A stretch of 64,000 nucleotides of DNA from Pyropia yezoensis (taxonomy: Eukaryota > Rhodophyta > Bangiophyceae > Bangiales > Bangiaceae). Shown piece by piece: positions 20,490 to 31,808 of the stretch (its first letter is position 1; the number at the start of each line of letters is the position of its first letter). The DNA lies in contig CM020620.1 in the NCBI GenBank assembly GCA_009829735.1, positions 28,118,951 through 28,182,950 of the forward strand. The letters run 5' to 3'. A program made the position numbers and the translations under genes. The notes under the pieces are model-generated. The model made no database searches. It saw only the letters and a list, made by a program, of their open reading frames with translations, and was not told where the DNA came from.

Positions 20490-22225
20490 CTACTCGTTTC
20501 TCGAGCCCGAGGACTCCTTGGAGGTCTCGGTTTCTAGTTCCAAGTCCGTAGGAGCTTCCTTGGTCAGAGCCTCGGTAATGCTCTGCAAAGTTGCCACCCG
20601 AACGGCGTGTACCTGTGCCTTGTCCGTCTTGGTAGGCGTTCGCCGGTCAGCCCAGTTGACTGCCTTAGCGAACTCTAGTCTTTGACGCTTGAGCTTCTCC
20701 AGTAGATTCCTGTGGAGTGTCGGGCACTGGCAAGACATATGGTCCTCCTTCTGGCACAGCCAACAAGACCGGAAACGCTGGTTCTTGACATGTTTGGGGG
20801 GCACTAAGGAAGGCTGCTCCTTGGAGACAAAGCCATCCCGCTTGTAACCTGACGCCACGGGAGAGGTCTCGCCAACAGCCAGTACCGGTACTGGGTTATC
20901 GCATCCCTTATACTTGTCGGGTCCGGGACGAACTCGCGACAACGGCTTGGGAGTCGACACCATGGGGGCCTGGAGTGCCTTGGCTTGCCGGTGCTTGCCC
21001 AGGGTGTAGGCCATCAGCTGCTGGAAGGTATGCTTTTGTGTTCCTGGTTGTAGTTCTCAGCATCAACTTGAAGATACTCAGGAAGCTTTTCCGAGAAGAT
21101 CATCTTAAGCCTGTCCTCAGAGTAAACGTTACCACAAGCCTCGCTCACCTCCCGGACACGGCGGGCAAAGGCCTCTGGAGTCTCTTGTCGCACCGTGGTT
21201 GCCCAGTTCAATCTTTGCACCGCCTTGCGCAGGGCGTTCGCGTCGGCGTAGTTTGACCGGAGCCAGTTGACCGCTTCCAGATGGCTACCAACGGTACGCT
21301 CGACGATGTGTCCGGCTGAGTCCGGAAGAACTTGTACGAACCGCTGTTCTGCTTCTCCGGTCATGAAGTGTACCCGAAGGTAGAGTGCCTTGCCCTCCGA
21401 CACGTCATTGTCGGTATATGTCTTGTCAAACCGGCGCAGGAAGGCAAAGATAAGCGCCGTTTTCTTCCCAGAAAATTTGAGATGTCCCCCGAAACTCGGC
21501 TGCATACGCCGGTTCAGGGATGCCATCTTCTTGGCCATCTTCCGGGTGAATTCTTGGTCTTGGTTGTCCAGCCGGCAGCTGCCCCAATACGTGACCTTGT
21601 TCAGGGAGGCGTCCCCCACTTGGTGAGCAGGATAGTGAAACTCGACCAGCCTGCGCCGGGTGGGACCAGGAGTCGCGTCCCAGTCGTATCCCTCCTCAGA
21701 GCTGGAGAAACTGGTCTCGCTGGTGCCAGAGAGACGACGACGACGCCGCCGCCTCCGGCTGCTCCGGTTACGGGTCATGGAGCTTCCCTCCCCATAGGAC
21801 GCCAGGGGAGGAAGAGCTTGACCTGTCCTAGAAGTCAAGGCCTCAGGGGGACCCGTAGAAACAGTCGCAGCTGTGCCTCTGGCAGTGCTAGCGCCCACAG
21901 GAAGGGGAGTATACTTCCAGCTGCCATGAGTAGGTCCAGTAGGAAACACACCAGGGGGCATCCTCGGAAGTTCTGGAGTAGAACCGGCAGGAGGGAGTCG
22001 TCTGCTTCGAGCGGAATCGAACGCCGTTGGCCCCGGGGTGGCTCCCACAGGAGAGAAAGCCGGAGGAACTGGAGCAGGAGGTACTTGGCCGCCTGTAGAC
22101 TTCAGCCCGCTACTGGATGTCGCGCCCACGTCTGCTTCGACCGTAGGGACAACGCCGGGTTGGACACCGTCCCCCGCGGTTACCAGGGATGCGTCAAGGG
22201 CCGCAGGGTCTACCCCTTCGGGCAC
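20490..22225 (-). pseudogene. Element A gag with CCHC knuckle
   Basis: Two overlapping frames (21014-22225 and 20490-21014) belong to one Gag broken by a one-base shift near 21030. The first holds a Ser/Pro-rich N-terminus, an Arg run ([16 protein letters not shown]) and a capsid-like helical domain (LRRFDKTYTDNDVSEGKALY onward). The second ends with zinc knuckle CWLCQKEDHMSCQC. No ATG lies upstream in frame before a TGA, so the original start codon is lost or further away. Confidence 0.7.
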
Positions 22226-22437
22226 CGTCGTGCCAGGGAGGGTAGCGATCTTGGTCTCTTGACAGCCACAGTCCAGGTACCTGCGCGTTCAAAGATCGTC
22301 AGACCACAAGAGAGGGGTTGGGGAGCGAGGAATGGGATTCCCGTGAACGGGTGCAAATAATTCCCAAACCGCAGAAGAGGACAGAACAGGAACAACCCAA
22401 CCGCTGCTCCCAAAATGTCTCTTCTCAAAAACTCCAC

Positions 22438-22455
22438 TCCCCTGCTGCTCCACCA
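22438..22455 (-). promoter_or_regulatory. Primer-binding site of element A
   Basis: TCCCCTGCTGCTCCACCA on the plus strand is a tRNA 3' end including CCA, lying 4 bases inside the LTR. The same 18-mer or a close variant occurs beside the LTRs of B, C1, C2 and D. I cannot name the tRNA. Confidence 0.75.
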
Positions 22456-22459
22456 AATA

Positions 22460-22794
22460 TGTGGTACAAAACTCGATCTTCTCAGACACGTGTCAGTATC
22501 CCTCGGGGGAAAAGGACAGGTAACACAGAAAGGGGAACTACGAGAGTGGTATGCCTGTTGCCCCACGTGCCTGCTGGCAGAGCCAACAGATACGCACGGT
22601 AGTGCACATGGGGGAAGAGGAAAGCAAACGCGCAGTTGTCTTTTTCTCTGAGGGCGCGGGCCAAGGGCGCCTCGCTGTCCCTCTCAACGTGCATCTGGGG
22701 GAGCCTCAGCGCGTTGGCCAGGTAGCCCCCCCCTACCCCCGAGTGGCCCCGACCCGAGTCTAACCTCGTCAGGTCGGGGGCCATTATCGCTACA
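22460..22794 (-). repeat. 5' LTR of element A
   Basis: About 335 bp bounded on the plus strand by TGTGGTACA (next to the primer-binding site) and GCTACA, giving TG...CA ends in element orientation. No second copy is seen in the window. Confidence 0.6.
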
Positions 22795-23866
22795 AATTCT
22801 ATTCCCACTCACTAATTTCACACTCAAATTTTCTCAAATCAAGTCCCTCACAAGTATGCAAAAACCCATCAGAAATCTCTGTCTCGCGTGGGAGCAGCGT
22901 AGTCCACCGCATCACAGTGCCGGGCACGGGCCACGGCCGCCAACGACCCCCACACGGCGGGCGTGTCCTGGCACCTGGTGTCCCTTAGTCGCCATCCCGG
23001 GTCGACGCAAAGTCTGGGCCGGGGATGCTACACCATCCACCCCCGACGGTGTCGGATAAGGAGGCCAAGGAAGGCGGGCCTCACCACCGTTCGAGCGCAG
23101 GGTCCGGTGAGGGGAAGCCATCTGGCTTCGGCGATAATGCCGGGATTGGCCCTTCGGGGGTACCCGATTTTGAGTGTACGCCCTCCCCCACTCGTTCGGT
23201 TCGCGGGGGTCCCCCCCAAGAGATCCCAAAAAGTTTTGTGGCCCCTGGGGCTGAGGCGTCCACGGAGGACTGGAAGCAGGCAGTGGTGGGGGCCATGAGT
23301 GGCCTGTTCACGCCGTTGCACCAGCGGTTGTCCTTTCAAGAGGACACACAAAGTCGGCCACCCCAAGCGCGAGGCCGTCGGTCTGACGAAACGTCAAGCA
23401 ATTCCACATCGGATTGTTTTGGTGGGGAAGGACCCTCTCCACGTGGAATTCAACGTCGACGTCCGGTGGTGCGGGCTTTTCACGCAGTGCCTGCTGGACC
23501 GCGAGTTCCTTTACGGGACATCTCGGAGACGATATTCACGACGGATGAACGCTATAAAGCGATCCTGGACTGTGAGATTTATGCTCTACATAACATGGAT
23601 AAAAATATCCGTGAAGTGCAGAGAACCGGTGTCGGGAAGAAGAAGAAGGACGTGGCCAACTTGTTTGGCCGTGGCTCTGAGTTTGGGGGTGACCCCCCTC
23701 TTGGGGTGTTCGAGTTCCTCAACCGCGTCCGAAAGGCGGCTGACGACCACAGTGTGTCAGAGGCGCGAGGCCTCTACCTCCTCTCGGAGTTTACGAAGGA
23801 GCCCTTGAAAAGGGAGATATTGAGTTAGCTCCCCTCCAAGCAGGAAGGCGGACGTCCAGGGGAGGT
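22795..23866 (+). mobile_element. Ty3/gypsy element E, left part (5' region and gag start)
   Basis: Remnant of an old plus-strand element whose gag continues at 34573 after the inserted element B. 22795-23024 is leader-like sequence in which I could not define an LTR. Confidence 0.65.
23025..23866 (+). pseudogene. Element E gag, first half
   Basis: ATG at 23025, with one in-frame TAG at 23826-23828, open to the insertion point of B at 23866. The segment from CEIYALHNM to GVFEFL corresponds to Gag of element C (CETYALHNK, RVFEFL), so it encodes the capsid region. Removing B and one copy of its GAGGT duplication rejoins the frame exactly at 34573+ (EVSYYLETVNW). This shows that E was the insertion target. 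Confidence 0.7.
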
Positions 23867-24228
23867 TGTAGCACAATAGGTATCCGCTGCACGTCTACTC
23901 TCCGGGAACACTCACCAAGGGGGATCGGCACGAACGTCACCGGGAGGCCAAGGTTGCTGTCCTTGGAGCACAAGCCACGGGACCAAGATGGGAGCCCAAA
24001 TGGGAGGGGTTTGTTGTTCTACCTTGGCCAGCGGTGGATTCGCCGCCGGCCCCATCGTTACAAACTCTCGGAGACATTACTAACTACCTTCCGCCCCAAG
24101 ATGCGAGTCCCTCTGGTCATACGTAACTTATAGATACCGTGACCAGTACGGACTCCCAAATTGAAAGTTGAGGGTCAGAAGTAGCCCCCCTAGTATAGAG
24201 TCACAATACGGTCAACCATATTGCTACA
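23867..24228 (-). repeat. 3' LTR of element B
   Basis: 362 bp. On the plus strand it begins TGTAGCACAATAGG and ends CATATTGCTACA. The flank GAGGT on its left matches the flank to the right of the other LTR. Confidence 0.9.
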
Positions 24229-24241
24229 TATCCCCCCCTTA
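24229..24241 (-). promoter_or_regulatory. Polypurine tract of element B
   Basis: On the minus strand AAGGGGGGGATA directly precedes the 3' LTR, the expected plus-strand DNA primer site. Confidence 0.7.
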
Positions 24242-24816
24242 GATTCGGCCCGTCCTCGGGTCGAGTTGCATTCGGGTTTCCGAATGTAAGTGGGTCGCGT
24301 GACCGTTTATCAGTCGGGTGGGGCTTTGCGCCCTGTCGCGACCGACACCCCTTTTCGACGTTGTCTGAAGGGGCTGCCCCCCTTTGTGTGGTACACACAC
24401 GATCCGTTTTCCGGACTGTTGAATTCCCGATGCGGGTGTTTGTTCACGACCCCCCTTTCCGGGGGATGGTGCAAGCGGATCCGCCATCAGGCGTCTGGTG
24501 GTAGGGGGGCCCCTCTCGCGGGACGATTGAGTGGGGGGCGGGGGCTGCCCGCGTTGCGTGAGGGCGGTTGGGGGGTGACCCCCCTTGATTACCCCGTGTG
24601 GGGGGGCGTGGCCCCGATCCAGGTGCCTGGGTGGCGCGTCCTCGTAGCTCGGCTGGCGCGGGTCGTCCCGCTCTGCCGTATCGCTCGTGCTGAGCTGTGT
24701 GGATATCAGCGCGGGTGCCCGCGCTTCCCTGGCTCGTCCGCGCGAGCGTTCGTTGTACCGGGTCGAGCCGGCTGCGGCTTTTTGGCACGGGGCGCCCCTG
24801 CTACCCCGGCTCCACC
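24242..24816 (+). other. Leader between 3' LTR and antisense ORF of element B
   Basis: 575 bp with no supportable gene. It contains several GGGGG runs and must hold the start of any antisense transcript unless that begins in the LTR. Confidence 0.4.
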
Positions 24817-27186
24817 ATGTCGGACCCCCAGATATCCGGGGGCGAGGACGACCTCCTGCTTGAGGAGATGGAGGAGGTGATGCAGGACGACGTTCCCGTC
24901 TCCGCCACCGCTGCCGAGTGCTTCTTGGCGAGCTCGTGGGAGGACGAAGGCGACCGGGTAACCGTCCGTGTGGCCCCGGAAGGCGCGCAGGGCGGGTTGT
25001 CGTCCGTGTGCAGCGGCACGACGGCTCCGTCGGGTGGCGATCAACCGCGTGTAGTGGCTGCCCCTACTCCTACTCCGCCGACAACCCGGATGGCTCCTGT
25101 CGCCGGTGCCGGCGCGGCTCTACCTCAAGACGGCGCAGCTGGTGTGTCGGACGGTCGTGGCGGCATCCCGGCCGGGACGGCGGGTCAAGACGGTGCGGGT
25201 GCCCGCCCGGTTGGTGGTGTGTCCATGGAGGCGGGTAACGGGTCTACCCCCTCCGTCCCCGTGGTGCCCACGTCGGGCCCGGGTGGCGGCGATGCTCTGC
25301 CCGCGGTGCCGCGGGCTACAGGCGCTCGAGGCGTGTCTTACCCGATGGCGTTGGACCCCGGGAGCTACTCCGGGCGGGCGTCCGCCGTTCTCCTTCCTCC
25401 TCGGCCCCGTGCGCCTACGGCACCGGCCCATCTGCCGGTGGGGCATCGCCCGGCGCCCCCGATTCTTCCTGGACCCGCCCGGGTTGCCCCGCTGGGTGGC
25501 GGCGTCGCCTTGGCGGCGGATCAACCTGCCGCATCGATGTCCGACTTGGTGGCTCGGGTTCGAGGCCTAACAGTGCAGGAGTTCATGGACTTAGCTGGGC
25601 GGATGCGGGTGGACTTCCACCAGCCGCGTCACCGTGGAGGGTCCTCCCGGCGCGTCAAGTTGGACCCGCGTTGGGAGCGGGAGTTGGTGCGGCTGGTCAA
25701 CCAGCCGAATGCGGTCCGGGTGGAACATCATTGGGTCCTGAGCTAGCCGGACGACCGGCATGCACAGCTCTGGCGCACCCGGGTGGGGCGGGGTGAAGTT
25801 TTCCTCGACCCCGCCTTCGGGATCTGCGACTTGGTTGCCCCCCCGTTGCCGCGGGAGGTTGACTACCCGGCTAGTGCTCGGGGGGTTGCGTCGGCGGTGG
25901 CGCCTGTGGCGTTTGGGGAGACGGTGGGCGATACCGGCCGGTATCCCGGGTTTTAGTTCTTCCCGGGGGTATCCCCGTATCTGACGTTGACGGCTCCGTA
26001 CCCGCCCATGGCAAGGTTGAAGTCAGCGTTGAGCTGGCGACGCAACCATGGTGTCATGGCGGATGCGTTCCGCACCGATATAACGTGTGCGTTGCAGACC
26101 GGCAACGGTCGTGCGCCGGTGTACACTCCCGTGCGCCCGCCTCTGCGGCAGGAGGGGTGGGAACCCGCCCCTGCTTTCCGGTTTGACACCGGCTCCTGTC
26201 TCCGATACTTCGGGAGTGTGTTGGCCTCCCTGCCGGTCCACCCGTTGCAGGGGACCTTCACCCTTGAGGTAACCCTCGGGCAGGCTTCCTCCTTGCTGTC
26301 CGTCCGTCGGCAGGGGCGCCTGTTCCATCTTCCGACGGGTGTCTGTCGGCATATCGGGCAGCTGGGCGTGGACATGATAGCTGCCAAGACCGGGTTGGCC
26401 CGGGAGTTCGAGGCCCTGCTGGCCGTTCACGATGCCGTGAACTGGGCTGGGGTGTTGACCCTTCCCCCGTACCGGGACACGCAGGCTGGGGCTGCCCCCT
26501 TGCCTCGTCACTCGTTGCGCATCCGGCGTACTCAGCCGGGTGAGCCCAATTGCCGTGGGTGGGCGTCCACCGAGGCTGTTCCTGACCTGGGACTTCCCAT
26601 GGTTATCCATGACCCTCTTCAGGTCCTCGCCCCGCGGTTCGGTAACCCGATACCGGTGGCGGTTGGCCGTCGTCCCCGAGAGTGGGACTCTGCGGGTGGG
26701 GAGCGTGAGGTGTCCCGTCGTCGGGCGGAGCCCCGCCGGGTTTACGGTGGAGCCCCTTCAGTGGGGTCCTACCGGGCCTCGTATCAGGCGCCACCGGCTC
26801 CAGTGTTAGCCGTGTCGGCTCCTGTGGCTCCTCTGGCTGCGCCGGTGTCACCTTCCGCCCCTGTCATGCGTGACGGGGGTCCCCGTCTATGGTATGAGGG
26901 CGTTGACGCCCTCATTGCCCGCGAGATGCGGGAGGGTCTCTCTGTTAGCTGGGGGGATATCCCCCCGGTTGCTGCACTGGTTGGGTCCGCGCGTTGCTTC
27001 GGTGGCGTGCTGGACCGCCTCCAGACAGCTCTGGAGGACGTGGAGGCTGGCCGCAGCACGCTCGTCCAACTATGCACCGAGGTAGCTCGGGCGATTGACC
27101 GTCGCGAGATTGCCGACCGGTGGAGCACGGAGGTATACGCGTTTACGCGTGAGGGGCCTCCCTCGGGCAGCGGGTCTACCCACTGA
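24817..27186 (+). pseudogene. Antisense ORF of element B (two in-frame TAG)
   Basis: Begins at an ATG in good context (CCACCATGT, 24817) with the acidic sequence MSDPQISGGEDDLLLEEMEE. It runs in one frame to TGA at 27184-27186, about 790 codons, interrupted only by TAG at 25744-25746 and 25954-25956. The N-terminal third is Pro/Gly/Ala-rich. The middle part (from about 25990) has normal composition (SWRRNHGVMADAF, FDTGSCLRYFGSVLASLP), and the C-terminal ~100 residues look helical (LDRLQTALEDVEAG). The DTG in FDTGSC is not in a protease-like setting. It is convergent with pol, 437 bp apart. The C-terminal part recurs in element D (63556-64000) and, more distantly, in A. No known family recognised. 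Confidence 0.6.
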
Positions 27187-27623
27187 GGAGTGCTATTGTT
27201 TGTGAGGGAGAGGGACCCGGTGGCCCTTATGGTGGCCGGGTAGCAGTGAGTATAAGCTCATCCCCCGCTGGGGCGTTTGCACGATTACAATGCCTGCCTT
27301 TGGGGAGTACCCCGTCTCACTTAGCCGTGGCCTGCCTCGGTTCTTACTCGCGCCCCCCAACCCATCCTGGTTGGTTAATACTCATGAAGGTCAACCTTCC
27401 TTGGTCCGTCACTTGCCCCACATTGGTGTAAGCCTCAGGTTACTTTGAAATTATCGGAGTTAGTCATCATCTTCAAGTAAACTTGTAAAAGTCGGTAGCT
27501 TACTTAGTTTGCCTAAATCCGCTCCAACTTAGTGAGCCTAAGTCTTGCCGAATCCATGTGACACCCTTCTTGGTAGGTATAAGCCGCACCCCCCAACAGC
27601 CGGAGTCGGTGTCGGTTGGGTTG
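27187..27623. other. Spacer between antisense ORF and pol of element B
   Basis: No gene seen. Contains degenerate CTTAG/CTAAG-type repeats at about 27495-27560, matching in position the clean 24-bp repeats of element D. Confidence 0.4.
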
Positions 27624-30600
27624 TTACAGTAGGCGTCGTCGCCACATGTAAGGCATGAGAAGTTTGCGGGGTATATTCGCCGCCTGTTCCCAGGTGGGAG
27701 AGTCGTATCCGACCCACATCACCTTGACGTACCAGGGTCCTGGTAGGTCCGGGTCGGTATGTCCGACCACGCTCTCTACTTAGTATGGAATCCCATCCGG
27801 TCCCACCGGGTCAACTGACCGGTGGGTTGTAAGAGCTTCATGTAGCAACCCAGCCGGTACCGGCTGAGGCTGTTCCGCCTTCGGAGCAGGTGTCACATCA
27901 TTGACATTGATGCGTTGTATCTCCGTATCGGAGTGCAGGATGACAGAGTGATCATCTCTGTGTAAGATCTGGTACGGTCCCTTGACCGGTTGCATAAGCT
28001 TGTTCCCTCGGAGCTTCTGGTGTCTGATGTAGACGCAGTCACCTGTTACCAGGGTTGCGTTGCGTACCCGTAGCCGGGCGTCGAAGTTCTTCTTGTATCG
28101 GAGTTGTGTACGGTCAAGGGCACCCTTGAGCTTAGGTATCATCCACGATAGCTTGGCCAACCAAGCGAAGTGGATCTGTTCGGCCGGACGGCCCTTCGGT
28201 ATGTCATTCCGAGTGCATCTGCCCGGCGGCAGCGTCAGGTTACCGACGCCCATCGGCAGGACCCATTCCAGTAGGGCAATGCTGGTATTCCGGTGGGGCC
28301 TGGCATTGTATGCCAGGGTCAAGACGGACAGAAGCCTGTCCCACGTCTTCGTGTGCTTCGCCACATAGCATTGGAGCATCTTGACGATGGTGCGGTTGAA
28401 CCGCTCCACCTGCCCGTTGGATTTGCGGGTGGATTGCGGGTGGTAGTCGGATGCCCGACGGGGTTCGATACCGAGCATGCCCAAGAGCTTAGTGCAGAAT
28501 GCTGACGTAAGGTTTGCTCCGTTATCGGAAAAAAGTTGCTTCATTACTCCGTAAGCACTGATCCACTGGTCAACCACTGCGTTCATGATGGTGTAGGTCG
28601 TATCGTTCGGGATTGCTACTGCCCGTGACAGCTTAGTGAAGCGGTCAGACATGACCAGAATGTACCTGTTCCCTTCTTCCGTTACCGGAAGTGGCCCGAG
28701 TATGTCGATGGCGACTTGCTCGTTGGGCCCATCGGGGGGGAACAGTTTCATAGCGGATGCGCGCCTATGAAGACTCATACGATTCCGTGCACACGGATGG
28801 CATCCTCGCACGCGGTCGATTACGTCGACGGCCATTGCTGGCCAGTAGAAGAACCTTCGCATTGCTTCGAACATGCGCGAACCCCCCGGTGTCCGGCTGT
28901 GGGGTTCTCGTGTTCTCGCTCCATGACGGCTTGTCGTAAGGCCACGGGAACCACGACCTCATGCCGTCCATCGGCGGGTGCCCGCCGGTATATGAGTCCG
29001 TCCTCGTTCTCGGAGAAGATGCCGGCCGTGCCGGCCAGGAGGTTAGCACGATGGCGGTTATAGTCATCGTCATTGGCCTGTGCGTCGCGGAAGTCCGCGA
29101 GGGTCAATGGGCACGCAAGGTGTGCCATGGTATGGTCAACCATACCTTGGGTGGCATTACCCACCATGCAAACAGGTACAACCGGGATGTCCTCGTCCAC
29201 CTGTCGGGTATCCCCGCTAGGTGTATCGAGTCGCGACAGTGCGTCTCCCAGATGATGGGTAGAGCCGGCCTTGTATATGGTCCGGTAGTCGTGCTCGGCC
29301 ATCTTCAGCCTCCATCGGGCTAGCCGACCGTGGCTGTCGGAACCCTTGTCACCAAGGTTGAGAAGCCATCGTAAAGGTTCGTGGTCGGACCTCACAATGA
29401 ACCTGGAACCTTCCAGGTATTGCCGGAGCAGTTGCACTGCCCATATGACTCCGAGGCACTCGCGCTCGGTGGCACTATAGTAACGCTCAGCCTGGTTGAG
29501 TGTCCGGCTGAAGTACTCTACCGGATGTAGGTCCGGGATAGCATTATCGGTACGGATGATTGTGTCTCCCTGTAACAGGGTGCATCCCACTTGGGTATCG
29601 CAGGCATCGACGTCGATGACGAAGGTCCCGCGTCTATGCGGCAACGCAAGCACGGGTGGGGCAAGCAGAGCTTTCTTGAGCAGCTCGAATGCCTCTCCCT
29701 CGCTCGGCGAGGAAGGTTGGAGTACGTTTGGCAAGGCGCTGCTCGTCAGAGCCGTTAACGGTTTGGCTATGCGAGCGAAGTCTTGACGAACCGTCGGTAT
29801 ACGTTGCACATCCCCAGGAAGCTTTTCAGCTGTGTCTGGGTGATCGGGTATCGCGCATCCCGGAGTGCCAGGGTATTAGCTTCGAGCACTCCCAGTTTAC
29901 CTGGTGTGATCTGGTGACCCAGATACTCGACGATCTGTTGAAAAAAGGCGCACTTCTTGAGACGCAGGGTTACCCCGGCGTTCCGCAAGAGGGTGAGTAC
30001 CTCGTCGACATGTTGCACATGGTCATCCATGTTACGCGAGAAGACGATGACATCGTCCAGGTACACCAGGCAGTTACGCCACTTCACCCCCGACAGTATA
30101 ATGCCGATGGCCCGCTGGAAAGTGGCGGGGGCGTTGGACAATCCGAAGGGCATCCTTAGGAACTCGTACACGCCACTGTGACGGACAAACGCCGTCTTAG
30201 GGATATCCTCCTCCGCAGCCGGCATCTGCCAGTACCCGGCATTGCAGTCGATAGTGATCAGCACTGTGGCCTCCGCCAGCGAGTCGATGCACTCCTTCAT
30301 CCTTGGTAAAGGGTATGAGGCCTTCTTGGTAGCCAAGTTGAGGCGTCGATAATCGATGCAAAACCGAGGGGTTTGATCCTTCTTCGGTACAATAACGACT
30401 GGGGCACCCCACTCCGACATCGAAGGTCGGATCACCTTAGCTTCGCTCATCCTCTTCACTTCTCCATCAGCGATCTCTCGTTGCATAGGTCCCGCGCGAT
30501 GCGGTTGCGACCGCGCTGGTCGTGCACCTGGTACCAGGTCTATACGGTGTTGGGTTGCCTTAATGGTACCCAGCGCCCCGCCGGTCCACATGACGTCATG

Positions 30601-31799
30601 CTTTCTTAGCATCCGTCGTACCCCTTCAGCTATCGAAGGGGGAAGATGCTCGAGGTCAGCCTCGGCCAGTGCCTTCAAGGCTTCTTGGTCCCTTGGCGGA
30701 ATGTCCGCCGGAGCTGTTGATGGGACAGGCTTCCCGTCATCGGGTTGCTGCAGCTCCGTGGTCTCGGGGACCGCCAGTACCTCAAGTGGTTCCACTTGAC
30801 CTTCCTTGTCAGGGGTAAGGATGTCTCCTTCGTAGAGCTCGGCAATCCCGAGGATAGTTCCTTTCGGAAGGGTGACTGCCTTACGGCGATAGTTCGCCAT
30901 CACGCGCAGTGATGACCCCCCCGCTGGGAGGGCTATGATACCGTTGGCCATTGTCAACCCATGGCGCTTGTAGGTTCGTAGGTTGGACTGGACTCTGCAG
31001 ATGCCTGCGAGGTCACAGTTAACCGGGAGGACGGTCTCCGATAACGGCGCAAAGCGAGTCCGCTTGGCCAGCCGGAGTGTCTTCGGTTCTGCGCTGGCGT
31101 ATACCTCAGCCACGTTAACGTGGCTCCCATGTAGCGTCAGGTCCCTGACGCCAGCTGTTTGTCCTCTCTTCGCCCCGTCGGCCTCTTGCAGCTCGACGGT
31201 CCTCCGGCCCGGCCGGATTGCATCACCGTGGACGTTGATGAAGGTGCACCCCAGTATGCAGGGCACAGATAGAGTCTCGCACACCAGGAAGTCAACTTCC
31301 GTAGTGAGCTCCCCGATGGTGACCAGCAGAGACATCGCTGCGGTCGTACGAATGAGACGACCATTCGCATCCTTGATCGTGGGACCCCGAGCAGCTCTGA
31401 CGCGCGGGAGCCACTTGTCCGGGAGGGTATCCTTCCGGATCAGGTAAGGTCCAGCCCCTGTATCCAGTACAGGGTAATACGATCGGGTCGACTGGGGGTC
31501 AACCTCCAGTGTGGCTGATACCTTGAAGTTCTCCAAGGTGAACAGTACGTGGCCTACACCGATATCCGGTGTAGCTCGGGCATCCTGAACAGGGCCCTTG
31601 TCTGGTTCCATGTGACGGGGCTTCCCGTCCTCTCCTCCCAACCTTGGAGGTTGGTCATCAATCCCCTGACGCCGTGTCGTCGGGGCCGGAAGGTGTACCC
31701 GGGGGTTGATGCGGCGTCGGCTCAACCGCGCTCTCCGTGGGGCTTTCCCCGCAGCAGCCCGGGGTGGCTTGCTAGGTTTACCCCATCGACCCCGTGTCG
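27624..31799 (-). pseudogene. Element B pol, decayed
   Basis: Protease (LDTGAGPYLI), RT (FCIDYRRLN, YLDD), RNase H, HHCC integrase (GCHPCARNRM), integrase core (SDNGANL, NGQVERFNRT), GPY/F module and chromodomain, all colinear with the intact pol of D. Lesions: the pol ATG of D is ACG here (about 31799). There are one-base shifts near 29790 and 28860, and a CAA-to-TAA change at 27780-27782 just before the chromodomain. Near 28421-28440 a 12-bp in-frame duplication inserts four residues between YHPQS and NGQVER, beside the catalytic Glu. Confidence 0.88.
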
Positions 31800-31808
31800 T
31801 CCTTCCTC

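Larger units (their letters stand above)
15779..22794 (-). mobile_element. Ty3/gypsy chromovirus A (5' LTR present, 3' end lost)
   Basis: In element orientation, right to left: LTR 22460-22794, primer-binding site, gag with zinc knuckle, protease, RT, RNase H, integrase, chromodomain, then an antisense frame that runs into unrelated sequence at about 15.78 kb. The 3' LTR is absent, and the left boundary touches the N-terminus of the Fanzor-like frame. Gag carries one frameshift. RT to chromodomain is one frame with two TAG codons, so the copy is dead. Confidence 0.85.

Noticed and set aside
22880..22900. Possible degenerate primer-binding site of element E (TGGGAGCAGC)
   Set aside because: Only about ten bases resemble the site in the other elements, with a gap, and no LTR end (CA) precedes it.
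26161..26200. Aspartic protease motif (FDTGSC) in the antisense ORF of B
   Set aside because: The surrounding residues lack the hydrophobic-DTG-Ala/Ser strand pattern and the second retropepsin motif. A chance tripeptide.
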